From the NCBI GenBank assembly GCA_947650285.1, contig CANTFL010001332.1:124001-188000 (forward strand): a stretch of 64,000 nucleotides of DNA, read 5' to 3'. The notes under the pieces are model-generated. The model had not been told where the DNA came from and searched no databases. It saw nothing but the letters and a program-made list of their open reading frames with translations. The position numbers and the translations under genes are program-made. Of this stretch, positions 47,239 to 57,989 are shown piece after piece; the stretch's first letter is position 1, and each line of letters starts with the position of its first letter. Source of the DNA: Hyaloperonospora brassicae (lineage: Eukaryota > Oomycota > Peronosporomycetes > Peronosporales > Peronosporaceae).

Positions 47239-48447
47239 TCAGTAACCATCGAGATGGCCCACGACGACCACGTCTTCATCCAGAACGTGAAAGCGGGGGT
47301 GGAGCAGCCGAGGAAACGTCGGTCCGGCTGCAGTCGATGTCGGTCCAGCAGGTGTGAGCAACTTGTGCACGGCGCGCAACCCCCCAATCTACTTGCACGA
47401 CAAGGCGGTCAGCAAGATACTTTTTGGACACGCGTTCGTGCATGGCAACCGAATCGTACAAAGATGGGCGCAATCGTGACAACGACGATGTCAATGAGCT
47501 GTCGCGGTGCAACGCTTTCGAGACACGACGTCAGGATGGCCGAGCCGCCTTCGACCATGATGCTGCAGATGCCGTTCTGTCTTGCGATGCCTGTGATGGA
47601 CCTCACAAGTGGGTTAGAGCTATTGCAAGTGATGGCAGGATACCTTTTGCTACCCCTACGTACGAAATGCACAACGAAGATCGACGTGGTCGCGACCGTC
47701 AGTTCCAAGTGCGGTCTCGCTTTCAACAACTGTAGCTCCGAGCGTCTCCAGCGCTCGCCTTCGGTCCAATATCTCTGCAGCGAGCACCACACCGTCGTTA
47801 TCATCAGTACTGTAGCCCACCAGTGACAACCACCACCACGTCGAACCTGGATCTGACGACCCGCGGCCATAGATGATCACCGGTCTTTCGCACGTCGGCG
47901 ACGTGAACAGCTTGATGGTTGTCGGGCAGCGCAGGTGCGTATCGATGATGATCGGTTGCGGGTTGCGACCTGTGTGTACGGTCAGTTACCCGCTTGTTTG
48001 GTACACAGTGTAACGAACGTGATGCCGCCTCGAGGCAACGTTTCGATCAGAATCGGCTACGTGCCTTCCGCTAACCGCGCGTTCAGTGACGGGTTATCTG
48101 CAACGACCGTCCCCACGCCGACCAATATACCGTCATGGAGCGTCCGAAGCATGTGTGTCATCTTCAGCGATGCACGTCCACTCAGCAATGTCGGTTTACC
48201 TACACAATCAACAACCCAATCGTCGCCTCTTCATGATCAGATTTTGCGGTCGTAAAAAAAAAACGGTCAATCGCTACAACTTTTCCTCTGCACCTCTCTC
48301 TACTGCCAGCGATCCGTCGATGCTCTGTGCATACGAAAGCGTCACAAAAGGCATCTTCGCCTCGACATCGTCCGTAGACGCGCGTCTCCATTGCTCCTGT
48401 GCCTCGCACACCTGACGTCGCACTTGCTGTAGCGCGACATCGGTCAT
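47239..48447 (-). CDS. RIB7: Diaminohydroxyphosphoribosylamino-pyrimidine reductase (riboflavin pathway)
   Basis: Five exons: 48,447-48,294, 48,199-48,065, 47,969-47,673, 47,590-47,460 and 47,388-47,239, giving 288 residues, close to fungal Rib7. The fold is the RibD C-terminal reductase, which uses NADPH to reduce the ribosylamino pyrimidine phosphate to the ribitylamino form in riboflavin synthesis. Family blocks are present in order: PFVTLSYAQSIDGSLAVERG, DGILVGVGTVVADNPSLNAR, NPQPIIIDTHLRCP, GICSIMVEGGSAILTS, IDIVVVTIAPIF then GGLRAV, and a terminal DVVVVGHLDGY. Intron 2 (48,064-47,970) must use a GC donor (GAAG|GCACGT) to keep the RLAEG-RNPQP reading. The intron 3 boundary is the least certain. 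There is no deaminase domain, as in the fungal-type pathway. Confidence 0.82.
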
Positions 48448-48660
48448 GACGGTCGGTCGGTCTGTTTGTCTGCTGATGTCCCCATCAACATGGTGTCGAC
48501 CACACCTTGAAACGGTATACTACCGGTAGTCCAGGAACAAGTGATGCGCAGGTCATACAAAACCGATCGAAAACGGACGCGCCCTCCACACCCAGTGAGA
48601 AGAAACCGGTATTTGAACCATTCGTGGGCCGCACGCATTGACCCACACGGAACGAAAAAA
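48448..48660. promoter_or_regulatory. Divergent promoter, RIB7-like and bL32m genes
   Basis: Only 213 bp separate the two start codons on opposite strands, so both promoters must lie here. No canonical TATA box was found. Confidence 0.5.
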
Positions 48661-49222
48661 ATGGCTGCGACGCGAGTACACGAAGCGATTCAGCGGTTCC
48701 TGCAGCGCGCGTTGTTCCCGAGACTGCAGACCCCGTCCCCGATCGTATCTCCATTGGCACTGAACAATGCGTCGTCTGCGCTGTCTTCTAACGGGCTACA
48801 CGACTTCATCTGGCTCGCTGCGCCTAAATCAAAGGTACGACGGTCTCGGACGGTGTCTCGTACCGCATATAGCCACACTTGACTCGTTAGGGTCAAGGGA
48901 TGTACGAGTCTGTAAAATGGCTGTCGTGGCTGAGACTTAGTGGATGGGAGGAAGTGGGGAAAGCAAGGGCTTGTACAGAAGACATCGCTGACTGCATCGT
49001 GGATGCTGCTGCTATCGTTCTGGTTGTTGTTATTGGTACGACTGCGGTTCATGTGCTGTTGTGGTGCAGGTGACACCGTCACGCAAGCGGATTCGGAACA
49101 ATGACTTGAGCAAGCGACTAAAGAACATTGTGCACTTCCAAGTCTGTTCCATGTGTGGGGAAAAGAAGCTGCGTCATCGTTTGTGCATGAGCTGCTACAA
49201 GCAGGGCAAGTACTTTGTGTAA
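48661..49222 (+). CDS. MRPL32: Mitochondrial ribosomal protein bL32m
   Basis: Two exons (48,661-48,834 and 49,070-49,222) joined in phase 0 by a 235-bp GT-AG intron encode 108 residues. The second exon is the bL32 domain: VTPSRKRIRNNDLSKRLK, then a zinc site C84-x2-C87-x9-C97-x2-C100 in CSMCGEKKLRHRLCMSC. The first exon supplies an N-terminal extension with basic and hydrophobic character (AIQRFLQRALFPRLQ), as expected for mitochondrial import. bL32m is part of the large mitoribosomal subunit near the peptidyl transferase region; the import sequence is normally removed before assembly. Confidence 0.9.
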
Positions 49223-49469
49223 ACACACGAGCGACTCGACCGTCCCGACGCATCGTGCCAGCCACATGCACCCAGGAGACGATGTACTTTGCTCATGGTG
49301 AGGACGCATAAAATAGACGTGTCTGGCTGTGCAGACGCACTTCACGAGCCTCTGTGCTTTGCATATGGTCTTGTACCCATGTTCGACTCGCTAAAGTACT
49401 ACATAGTCCTGACAACCCTATCGAGTTCTAGTCAAACGCTGTCATTTCGAAAGCTGCAAGTGGCTACAG
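49223..49469. other. Intergenic, upstream of the Dicer-like gene
   Basis: Contains the bL32m 3' flank and the Dicer-like 5' flank. No gene seen. Confidence 0.5.
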
Positions 49470-52456
49470 ATGGACGAAGTCTCGATCGGACTCGGGATGG
49501 AGCACGAGAACGCGTCGTTCCTTCATGTCTCAGAGTCTGCTACTGCTACTGCGGCTACGGAAGCTGCAGTAGCAGAGCCAGTGCCGCCGCACGTCGTGTC
49601 CGTTCCAGCGCCAGGTCCTGCCGACCCGTTGCAGCCAATGGCTCCTCCGTCCGCTATGCCACTGCAGTTGCCTGCAGCAGGCGCAGATGACGACCAACTG
49701 CGCGTATCGTATCGCTGCAAAGCCACCAAGTGCTTCCGCTTGCAGTGGGAGTCCGAAAGTGCGTGCAATGAGCGTGTGGACGTGATAGGGAAGACAGGAA
49801 AGCTCTAACGGACCTGTGTTGTGTCTGTTTGTTGTTGCGATTGCCATAGTAAACCCGCGATGCCGTCGCCAAACGACGATCGTGATCAAGAACGACGTCT
49901 ACATCTTTGACGGCTTTTATTTATTGTGCCACGGTGACCCGCCGGAAGTCCCGAGGGTAAGAAAGACGCTATGATGGTCTCGAGTCTGTAGTCTTGAAAG
50001 CACTCACACTGGCGTGCTGCTGCTGCTTTGTTCAGTTCGAATACACGCGTGGAGGCGTTATGTGCACGATCCGATTCGTACTGGAAGATCTGCCGTCGTC
50101 GGTGCGCGGCGGAACGAGCAACAGTGGGGACGCTGACTTGAGCCGAGAAGCGCATCGATCTTTCTGTGACTCGCTGTTTCTCCTTCAGCGATACGTGTTC
50201 CAGCAATTGCTGGGCATCCAACCAGGGCATTTGTTTCGTAGTGTGTTTTCAGACCCTGATCATGCGACGGGTGACTTGTCTGAGATCTGTGGTGACTACC
50301 ATTTGGTGCCGCGGTTTATTGCGGTGAACGAAGAGCCTTTGCTTCGTATTGAAGACTTGCACTCGCCCAACCGCGTGGGTCATGCTGTGGGACGATTGCT
50401 ATCGGTGCAGAAAATATTGGAATACCTCGACAACAGTGCGAGGTTCACCGTGCGCGACTTCCTCGTGCAGTTCGATCACCGAGAATTGGTCGACTGCATT
50501 GTCTCCACGCGCATCAACGGCCAGCCGAGCGCTTTTCGTGTGGATGAACTTGTTCTGGCAGAGAAGAAAAAAGAGTGTAAGGATAGCAAGCCCGTTGCTG
50601 AAGTGCCTGAGGTCGTGACAAAAGATAGACGGCATTTCGTGCGCGCGATTGCTCACCGCAGTCAGGGTGCACGCAACTACGATGGCGCCAAGTCAACAAA
50701 GAAGACCCGCAAGTGGCGCGAAAAAGGAGAATTTCTGCAGCTGTCGCCTGAGGTTGAGCCGCTTTTCGAAGAGCTGCCCCTTGCGAAATGTCACCTCACG
50801 GGTATCCGCACTGATCTATTCGAGGTCGGCAGCGCCATGCCCATGGTGTTGAAGTACGTGCGTCACTTCAAGCTGCTGACAAGTTTTGAGCGCGCGTACG
50901 CGATACAGTTCAAAGACAAAGCGCTACTCCGCCAAGCTTTCACGCATGGATCGTACGTTGACGTCGGCATGCAGAATGTCAACACAGTTGAGGCCACTCA
51001 ATCACGCGTCCGTCTTGGACACGTGTTTGAGAATACTGCCTCACTCAAAAGGTCGCGCAGTGCAATGCTGGACGGAAACGTGCCCGCGTCGGGGAAAACA
51101 CCAGAGAATAGTGCGTCTATGTTGAGGCAGGTGGCGGAGAAGCATTTGTCAGGGGATTACAAGGAGGAATTTCACTCCCGGTATTTGTGCCCGTATGAAC
51201 GACTGGAGTTCCTAGGAGACGCTGTTCTTGGTTTCCTCGTAGCATCATCTGCGTTTCTGAAGCTGCCGGATGCTGACGAAGGATTCCTCCATCAAACTCG
51301 CGTCGACATTGTAAACAACACCAACCTCGGCAAGATGGCAGAAACGGCCAACCTTGAATCGCTGCTGTTGAGCGCATTCGACTTGACAAAGCTGGACAAG
51401 GAGGTCAAGGCAAAAATCGTGGCGGACTGCTTCGAAGCGCTGCTTGGTGCGCTCTACAAGGACCAGGGGATTGTGGCATGCCGTGCGTTCCTGGGCAAAC
51501 TATTGGATCTGCACGACCCCGAGTTACGCGAGCTGTGTTACCTTTCCACAGATGAACTGATGCACGAGGCGAAGGCGTATGTCGAGAAAGACCGGGCTGC
51601 TATCAAGAAGTGGAGCAAGTTCACGCATACGCGGCTGCTGCATCGTCGCTTCAGCCTCCAAACGGGGGTAGAAATCGCCAACACGCATCTGTGGCTGCAG
51701 GCCCTTACGCATGGATCGTTCCAGAAACCCCAAATCGACGAGGACGAGTTCATCGGGCACGAGCCCAGCTACGAGCGTATCGAGTTTCTAGGCGACGCAG
51801 TGCTGCAATTGCTGTCATCCGAGTTCCTCGTTGATGCTTTCCCGTACCACCAAGAACATCTCCTCACGCAAGTGCGGTCTTCACTGGTCAAAAACACAAA
51901 GCTCGCGATCGTTGCGCGTGAAGCCGGGTACGAGGAGTTCATTCGGCTGGGAAACATGGTCAAGAAGGATGAAAACTTGTACGTTGAAGACGTGCTGGCC
52001 GATGTGTTTGAGGCTTCGCTTGGTGCCGTGTACATGGAAAACCCGGGCGACCTTGGCAAAGTCCGCTCGATCCTCGAGCACCTGCTCTTTCCACGGCTCA
52101 CGGATGCCATTCGGCGTCGCCAGTGGATGAATGCGCGCAAAGTCTTCCTGCACTACATTACTCAGTGGGGTCGCTCCAGCTCGCGTCGCATTTCGTGTCA
52201 GTTCAAGAACATTGCAGTGCCCAGCACGGCCACGACAGCAGAAGTCTTGCGCCCCACGCACAAAGGCGACGGTACTGCAAACGGCAGCAGCCAGACTACA
52301 AAAGCGAAAGCGATCGGGCCTCGCGGACATGCCGTAGCTCTCTACGTGAACAATTTCCAGGTGGCACGTGCGGTCGGACGCACAATTGCTGCGGCGCAAG
52401 ACGCGGCTTGCAAGAAGGCGTTGACGCTCTACGGCGTCAAGCTACATGACGACTAG
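49470..52456 (+). CDS. Dicer-like protein: two RNase III domains and a dsRBD, no helicase
   Basis: Exons 49,470-49,758, 49,850-49,956 and 50,036-52,456 (introns 91 and 79 bp) encode 938 residues. After an alanine/proline-rich N-terminus and a roughly 280-residue middle region of uncertain fold come two complete RNase III domains. RNase IIIa spans about 415-620, with the signature ERLEFLGDAVLGF and the D..E pair in VADCFEALLGAL. RNase IIIb spans about 680-815, with ERIEFLGDAVLQLL and LADVFEASLGAVY. All metal-binding acidic residues appear intact in both, so both strands of a duplex could be cut. A C-terminal dsRBD-like region (about 832-928) ends with AAQDAACKKALTLYG. No DExD/H helicase is present and no clear PAZ was recognised. 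The product would make small RNAs for gene and transposon silencing. Drosha-like ancestry is an alternative reading. Confidence 0.88.
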
Positions 52457-52611
52457 TCCAGTGCAAGGTCTGCATTCTTCAACACGACCGATCTTGGCGC
52501 CTGGGTGGCATGACAAGACACATGCTGGTGAGATGATCCCCAATGCAGGAACGAAGACGATTCTGTTAACGGGCGCAACGCAGCAAACCGGTCGCGACGT
52601 GCAATCTAGTC
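52457..52611. other. Short convergent spacer
   Basis: The 155 bp between the stops of the Dicer-like gene (+) and the RBM22-like gene (-). Transcripts probably overlap in their 3' UTRs. Confidence 0.5.
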
Positions 52612-53466
52612 CTAGCTTTTCGACTCTTCCTCGGCCTTCGAAGCCCGCGTCGGCGGTGGTCCAGCAGGCAGTGGCGGCTTTGCTCCAGGCAGCAGTCGCG
52701 GTGGTTTCGGCTTGCCAGCGCCCTCAAGCGCTGCAGCAGCCTTCCGCGGCTTGCTCTCGTGGTGCCCGTCGCGCTGGCTCTTCTTCGGTCCCCCGCCGAG
52801 CATCTTTGCCGCCACGGGGTCGTTCTTTCCATAGTATCGGTCCTTGATGTTCTGCTTGGCCAGTGGATCGTCCTTGTCGCGCGGCATCTCGTGCAAATAC
52901 GGACACTCGTCGCCGCGAGTGCACTCTCCGCGCGCGTAGAACGAGCACAAGTGCGCGCGGTTGCGCTTGTAGTACGGCTCGCGACGCGCCAGGCGCAAGA
53001 GCGCCGAGCTCCCGGCTCCAGTTGCTTTGCCGTAGACCGAGACTGCGCCTTCTTGCTCGAGCATGCGCAAATGCTGCTGCGAGAACCACTCGCGGTTGGC
53101 GTCGCTCGCGGGCACGTTGACCGCCCCGTGGCCGTCGCCTCCGTCGCCTTCTTTGGCCAAGAACGCGTCGCGCACTTGCACCGGCAGGTGGTACTGCAGG
53201 TCCAACACGCACGTCTGGCACACGTTCTTCATGCGCGCGCAGGTCTGACACACTTCAGTCTTTTTGTATCGGGCCCGTTTCCCGGGTTTCCAGCGAAAGA
53301 CCGTGAACGGCCGGGCGCAGATCTTGCACGCGCTGCCGTACGCCTCGCGCATCATGCGCACGTACGGGTTCTCTCCCAGACACCCTTCGCACAGCAGCGG
53401 GAACTCGTCCGACTCCCACGCTGTCTTGGTCGCGTCCGCCTTGATGGCAAAGCCGCGCTCGCCCAT
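52612..53466 (-). CDS. RBM22/Ecm2-like splicing factor lacking the RRM
   Basis: A single exon of 284 codons from ATG 53,466 ([14 protein letters not shown]); an in-frame ATG at 53,544 would add 26 residues. It follows the RBM22 family closely: [30 protein letters not shown], the multi-cysteine zinc ribbon [54 protein letters not shown] with a CCCH finger (C-x5 to C-x4-H), then [21 protein letters not shown]22 and yeast Ecm2/Cwc2 proteins contact U6 and pre-mRNA in the activated spliceosome. Where the family normally continues into an RRM, this protein instead ends in a basic, alanine/proline-rich tail ([17 protein letters not shown]) and a stop. No RRM frame is seen downstream. Confidence 0.85.
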   Translation of the reverse strand: MGERGFAIKADATKTAWESDEFPLLCEGCLGENPYVRMMREAYGSACKICARPFTVFRWKPGKRARYKKTEVCQTCARMKNVCQTCVLDLQYHLPVQVRDAFLAKEGDGGDGHGAVNVPASDANREWFSQQHLRMLEQEGAVSVYGKATGAGSSALLRLARREPYYKRNRAHLCSFYARGECTRGDECPYLHEMPRDKDDPLAKQNIKDRYYGKNDPVAAKMLGGGPKKSQRDGHHESKPRKAAAALEGAGKPKPPRLLPGAKPPLPAGPPPTRASKAEEESKS

Positions 53467-53621
53467 TCTTGCTGCGCTGCGCGTCCACGCGGAAGGGGGT
53501 CGGGTTTGCGTCGATTCATTGGCTGAAATCGGTACGATCCCCACCGGCGACTACCATTGGCTGAAATGAGCACGCGCGAAAAGTAGCCCCAAAGTAGTCG
53601 GAACCGCACCAGCGCCGCTAC
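53467..53621. promoter_or_regulatory. Divergent promoter with two CATTGGCTGAAAT repeats
   Basis: The 13-mer CATTGGCTGAAAT occurs at 53,517-53,529 and again at 53,555-53,567 in the 155 bp between the RBM22-like (-) and IBA57 (+) start codons. ATTGG is an inverted CCAAT box. The duplicated motif is a likely shared regulatory element; function is inferred. Confidence 0.45.
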
Positions 53622-54948
53622 ATGCCCTTGTCGCGATTCATGCGCGCGGGGTTCACACGGCTTGCGAGTCGCCGTCTGACGCAGCTGCAAGGCGCCGACG
53701 CCTCGCGCTTTCTTCAGGCGGTGCTGACCAATGACATGAAGGACCTGACGCGCCGTGGAGACGCCATCTACGGCGCGTTCTTGAGCACGAAAGGGCGTGT
53801 GTTGGGCGACTGCCACGTGCTGCAGGTCCAAGACGACGCGTTTCTACTGGACTACGACAAGGACGTGGCGGATTCGCTCATGAAACACTGGAAGCGCTAC
53901 AAGCTGCGGATGAAGGTGGCGATCGAGGACAAGACGGACGCGCTGGCGCTCTACGCGACGCTGCCTGCGATTCTACAGGACACAGGGTCTCTGTTGTCGC
54001 ACGAAGCGTCTCATGAGACGGTCGTTGAGCAGCTACAAACGCTATGGAAATCTCCACAAGACGACGATCGTGCCGTGGTGTTTGCTGATCCACGTGGACA
54101 CGGCTTTGGTGTCCGAGCGATTGTCCCAGTTGATGCAACACGTACCGACAGCAGTTTGCCGTGGTCTATGGAACGCTGTGCATGTGCTAACAACGGGTAT
54201 GTGGGTGACTGTTGTCGATTGCGTTTCTTGTAGTTGACGTGCCGCAAGGGTACGCGATGATGGAGCCGTCGGCCTACGTGGATCACCGCATCGCTCTTGG
54301 AGTCGCCGAAGCGTGAGTTGCTGAGTGGTGGGCTGTTGCGTGAAGCACTGCCACTTTTCTATTGCTAAGCTGTTGAGCTGTAACAGTGACTGACTGGATG
54401 AACTTGTGATGTGGCACAGGACGGAGCTGGTCGACGGGATTCCGCTCGAGTGCAATCTGGACTTGTTGCACGGGGTGTCGTTTCGCAAAGGATGCTACGT
54501 CGGCCAGGAGCTCACAGCCCGCACGCAGTTCAAGGGAAACATCCGTAAACGGATCGTGCCCGCGGCACTGGTTCCATCAGACCAGCACGACGTCGTGAAA
54601 GCGCTGTCGGAGTGCGCATTCGAGTCGTTGGACTCACCGTCGCTTGCTGCGTTACGGACGTACTTGGCCGAATCGAAGGACTGGAAGGACGTAAAAGCGC
54701 CCGTGATTGGTGACAAGGTCGTGGTCACTGGTGACACAAAGGCGATTGGAACGATCTACAATGTCGGCAAAGACGTGAGCAGCGCCATTGTCATGATGCG
54801 TCTGAGCCACTTGCTTCCATCCGAAGACGGGGACGTGGTGCCAACGATGAAGTTCTCGACGCAGGACGGTGCTTTCCACGTTGTCCCGTATCGGCCGTCG
54901 TGGTGGTCGCCGTTGGATGTAAAGACAGGAAAGATGATGTTGCTGTAA
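53622..54948 (+). CDS. IBA57: Mitochondrial Fe-S assembly factor IBA57
   Basis: Exons 53,622-54,141, 54,234-54,312 and 54,420-54,948 (introns 92 and 107 bp, GT-AG, phases consistent) encode 375 residues. The protein belongs to the GcvT/YgfZ folate-binding family. The diagnostic IBA57/YgfZ motif K-G-C-Y-x-G-Q-E is present as [10 protein letters not shown] at about residues 221-229. The N-terminal part shows [20 protein letters not shown] and [16 protein letters not shown], both typical. The basic N-terminus ([18 protein letters not shown]) suits mitochondrial import. IBA57 works with ISCA1/2 in building [4Fe-4S] clusters for mitochondrial enzymes. Confidence 0.92.
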
Positions 54949-55094
54949 CGATAGAGCGGAGCTGCGTTTGAATGGAACCGCAGTCCTTTGGAAAACATGA
55001 CGCGCATGTACTGCATCCCTTCAAACTTTCTCACTGTGTACTCTACTTATTACATTCACGACAATCGCCAATAGCTCATTTGGACTTTGGAAAC

Positions 55095-57733
55095 ATGTTG
55101 TTGCTATGGCACGAAGCATTGGGCTCGGACGATGAGCAAGCGACCGACGACGAGCTCCGTGCTCGAGTGCTGTACTTCCACAACGACAGCGACGAGAGTG
55201 CAAATGTGGTGCAGAGCCTCTGCTTGGTACAAGGTCTACTGGCGTTTGTGCGAACACTTCGATGCAAGGACTCGAGAGAAGGAGCCACGAGCACCAAATG
55301 GACACCCGAGTGGGCGAGTGCGACACTATCGAGTCACAAGATTTTCATCCTGGAGCTGGAGCCGCAGATTTTCATGGCACTGGTACAAACGCATTGACAT
55401 CGTTACTGCTTCATCGTTGTTGTTGACATTGACGGTTGTTGTTGTTGTTGCTGTTGTTGTTGTTGTTGCTGCTGTTGCTGTAGGGTGTTCGCCCGAGGGT
55501 CGAGATTGTAGGAGCTCGTGTTGAGTGCTGCTCTATCACTCTTTTTGCTTCGCTTTCTTCTGCATGTGACGTGAGATGCAGACTCACACTGCTGTTATGT
55601 CGAGATAGGATGACCACAGACCAGGATACGAGGCGCTGCTACAGGAGATCTACGGCATGTTCCGGTTGTTTCACGGCAGCATTGACAGGTAGATTGTCGA
55701 CTGAGTTGAGTTGGCTGCATAGCTGTTGTCGCTGACCATCGGTTCCCGGTTGGCGCTGTAGCAACTTGCGATTTCTACTGCCTTCGGCTGACCAGTCCGT
55801 TGCGCTAGACACGACTGGCAAGAAGGATTTGGATGGAATGGATCTCTTGATGGACATTGCTGCAGCGCGAAAACGGCTGCGCAAACTTCGACTTGCAATC
55901 GATGAGCACTCTTCCAACAAGGCATTTGATGACACCTGCGGAGTTCCAGACGGACAACGCCATGATGATGAAGTGTTGGCACAGATGCGGGAAGAGGAGC
56001 AGACTGCTGAAACAGAACTTGAGGCACTGCTGGCGCGGTCTCCCGCGTCATTGCTGCACAAGAAGTGTACTGCATTCTTTCCCACACTTCTTCAGTCGCT
56101 GGACATTCGTGGTGCGAGTGGCTTGTCCGAGTTGCAAGGCCTCACGTACTTCCCAATGGACGAGTCGACGTTTCTGTCCGTGCAGACTTTGGTGAATGGC
56201 TTCCACACAGAGTCGCCGTTTTCAGAAGATGGCACGGGAGGCAGTCGTGTAAAGCACTTGACGCTATTTTTCAAGGGCAAGCTTCTGTGGAGCTCCATGG
56301 AGACCTCCGTGCTGCATTTGCTGTACAAATTTCTCCGACTTCGGGAAGAGCGTGGAATGACCATACTCCGTGACGACGTACATCGTGATTGTGACAAAGT
56401 GCATCCCGGTGTAACATCGAAGAGCGATCGTGAATCTGAGCTCTGGATGGCCAATGCGTACAGCGATACGTTTCGCCCTATTTGGTCCAGCGAGCTCTCG
56501 TACGCTGAATGCGATGCAGTCGCTCAAAGCGAAACAGACGGCCCTCACGTGCGGAAGGCAGCTCGCTCGTTGCACAATCAGCATCCAGTACCGCTGTCAA
56601 TGTTTCTGCGTGGATCTCCATCTCCATCTAGTGGAGCCCGCGGTGCATCTCCTTCTACGACCTCAGACTCTGGTGCTGCAGCAATTCCAGCACAAGCTGA
56701 GCTGCCAACTCCATCTCCTGCATCATTGTCTCGTTCGGACAGGCCTCGAAGTAGTGAAATGAGTCACGTGGTCTTCAAGAATGCGCTGAATGCACGACTT
56801 AGGTCCGTGTCGCTTCCAAATGCAGGACTGATGCTGAAGAATGGCTGCTATGCGAAGTTACCGGACCGAGAATCCGCACCTGAAAGCGGTTGGAGGGGCA
56901 TTGAAGAAGTATGGTGTCCTCTCATCTTCCATCCCGACAGTATGCCCACCTCCAGTGCGACCACGCCGGTATCTGCAAGGCACCGAGCAGTGGTCTGGCA
57001 CGAAGCAGATCTCACAATGATCGCCTTGCTCGGTCTGGACGAAACGGAACTTGGTTCAGCAAGTGCATCATCAGACCTTGTGAAGGCGACCACGCTTGGA
57101 ACTTTCGTCAACTATCTCGAGGAACAGCAACGATTTCGGATCCTCGCACAGCTCATCCTTACGCAATGCAAAGCTGCAGTGGCTCCCAAAAAGAAGTACG
57201 TGCTCTTTCCAACACCACGTCGTGATGTGCTTGACCACGACTGACTGTTGCTGCTTGTTGTTTCCATCCACGTGTTGCAGCACCTCGAGTCCGCATGCGC
57301 TTTTTCCCTTCTTGTACATCAACCGCATCAACCTTTCGTTTCGAGTGCACCATGTGCCTCGACTGCTGAAATGCAGCGGACACGACGTGTTCCCGATTCC
57401 GAACAAACTATTGACGCACTACTTCCCGACGTCGACTATGGCGCTAGTAACTCAACTCCACGCAGAGCTCCATCGACCGTGGAACACGGGCACTCGAGAG
57501 CTGTGTGTCCACACGCGATCCGATGGATGGGTCTACGCCAAGAAGTCCGAAACCTCATGTCGGGCGCTCTACGTCTTTGTTGGCAGCAATGTCTCTTCCG
57601 TGCACGATCTCTCGGGTACGTGCGTCTGGCCTGGGCGACTGAAGCCTCTGGTTGCTAACATTATGTGAACAACTGACTTGCAGCGGCCCTGCAGATGCTC
57701 CTTCGCGACCACTTTGGACACGTCTCATTCTAA
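55095..57733 (+). CDS. CCZ1: CCZ1-like vacuolar fusion protein
   Basis: Five exons: 55,095-55,382, 55,609-55,688, 55,762-57,195, 57,281-57,615 and 57,684-57,733. All introns are GT-AG with matching phases, giving 728 residues. CCZ1 pairs with MON1 to form the exchange factor that activates Rab7 on late endosomes and vacuoles. First longin-domain features are RARVLYFHND, HKIFILELEPQIFMAL and EIYGMFRLFHGSID. Second-domain features are LSELQGLTYFPMDESTFLSV and VKHLTLFFKGKLLWSSMETS. The third domain comes after exon 4 begins (HALFPFLYINRINLSF, SDGWVYAKKS). A long low-complexity S/P/A insert lies between. An in-frame ATG at 54,972 would add 41 residues but starts only 24 bp after IBA57, so 55,095 is preferred. 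Intron 1 holds a GTT microsatellite. Confidence 0.85.
55438..55484 (+). repeat. GTT/GCT microsatellite in CCZ1 intron 1
   Basis: A run of (GTT)n interrupted by GCT, about 47 bp, inside the 226-bp first intron of the CCZ1 gene. Confidence 0.85.
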
Positions 57734-57817
57734 CGGACGTCACTGTCGCTTGTACCCACTCACTCACTTGCTCACTCACTGATAGATATCCTCACTCGGT
57801 CACTCGATGGAAGTCAA

Positions 57818-57920
57818 CCAATCAACGAACGGTTAATACATTCGCACTGTTGACCACGTTGAAGTAAACCGCCAATCAATGGCCACGATCGGCTCGTCCC
57901 TCGGTTTTGCTCGACCAATC
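57818..57920 (+). promoter_or_regulatory. Three CCAATC boxes upstream of PI31
   Basis: CCAATC occurs at 57,818, 57,872 and 57,915, all in the same orientation, within 175 bp of the PI31 start codon at 57,990. This is consistent with a CCAAT-box promoter bound by an NF-Y-type factor. Function is inferred. Confidence 0.5.
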
Positions 57921-57989
57921 AGGTTGCGCGATTCCCATCTTCTCCGTCTCGAGCAAGTGCCAAGTCCTAAGAGGAATAGAAGAAGAAGT

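Noticed and set aside
52759..53526. Plus-strand 255-codon frame
   Set aside because: It is the GC-rich shadow of the RBM22-like gene and carries no motifs.
53622..54233. IBA57 as a 203-residue single-exon protein
   Set aside because: The frame runs into intron 1. The conserved KGCYxGQE motif lies in exon 3 and splice phases agree.
55766..57244. CCZ1 ending at the 57,242 stop
   Set aside because: A GTACGT donor at 57,196 splices in phase to exons 4 and 5, which encode the third CCZ1 domain and a C-terminus.
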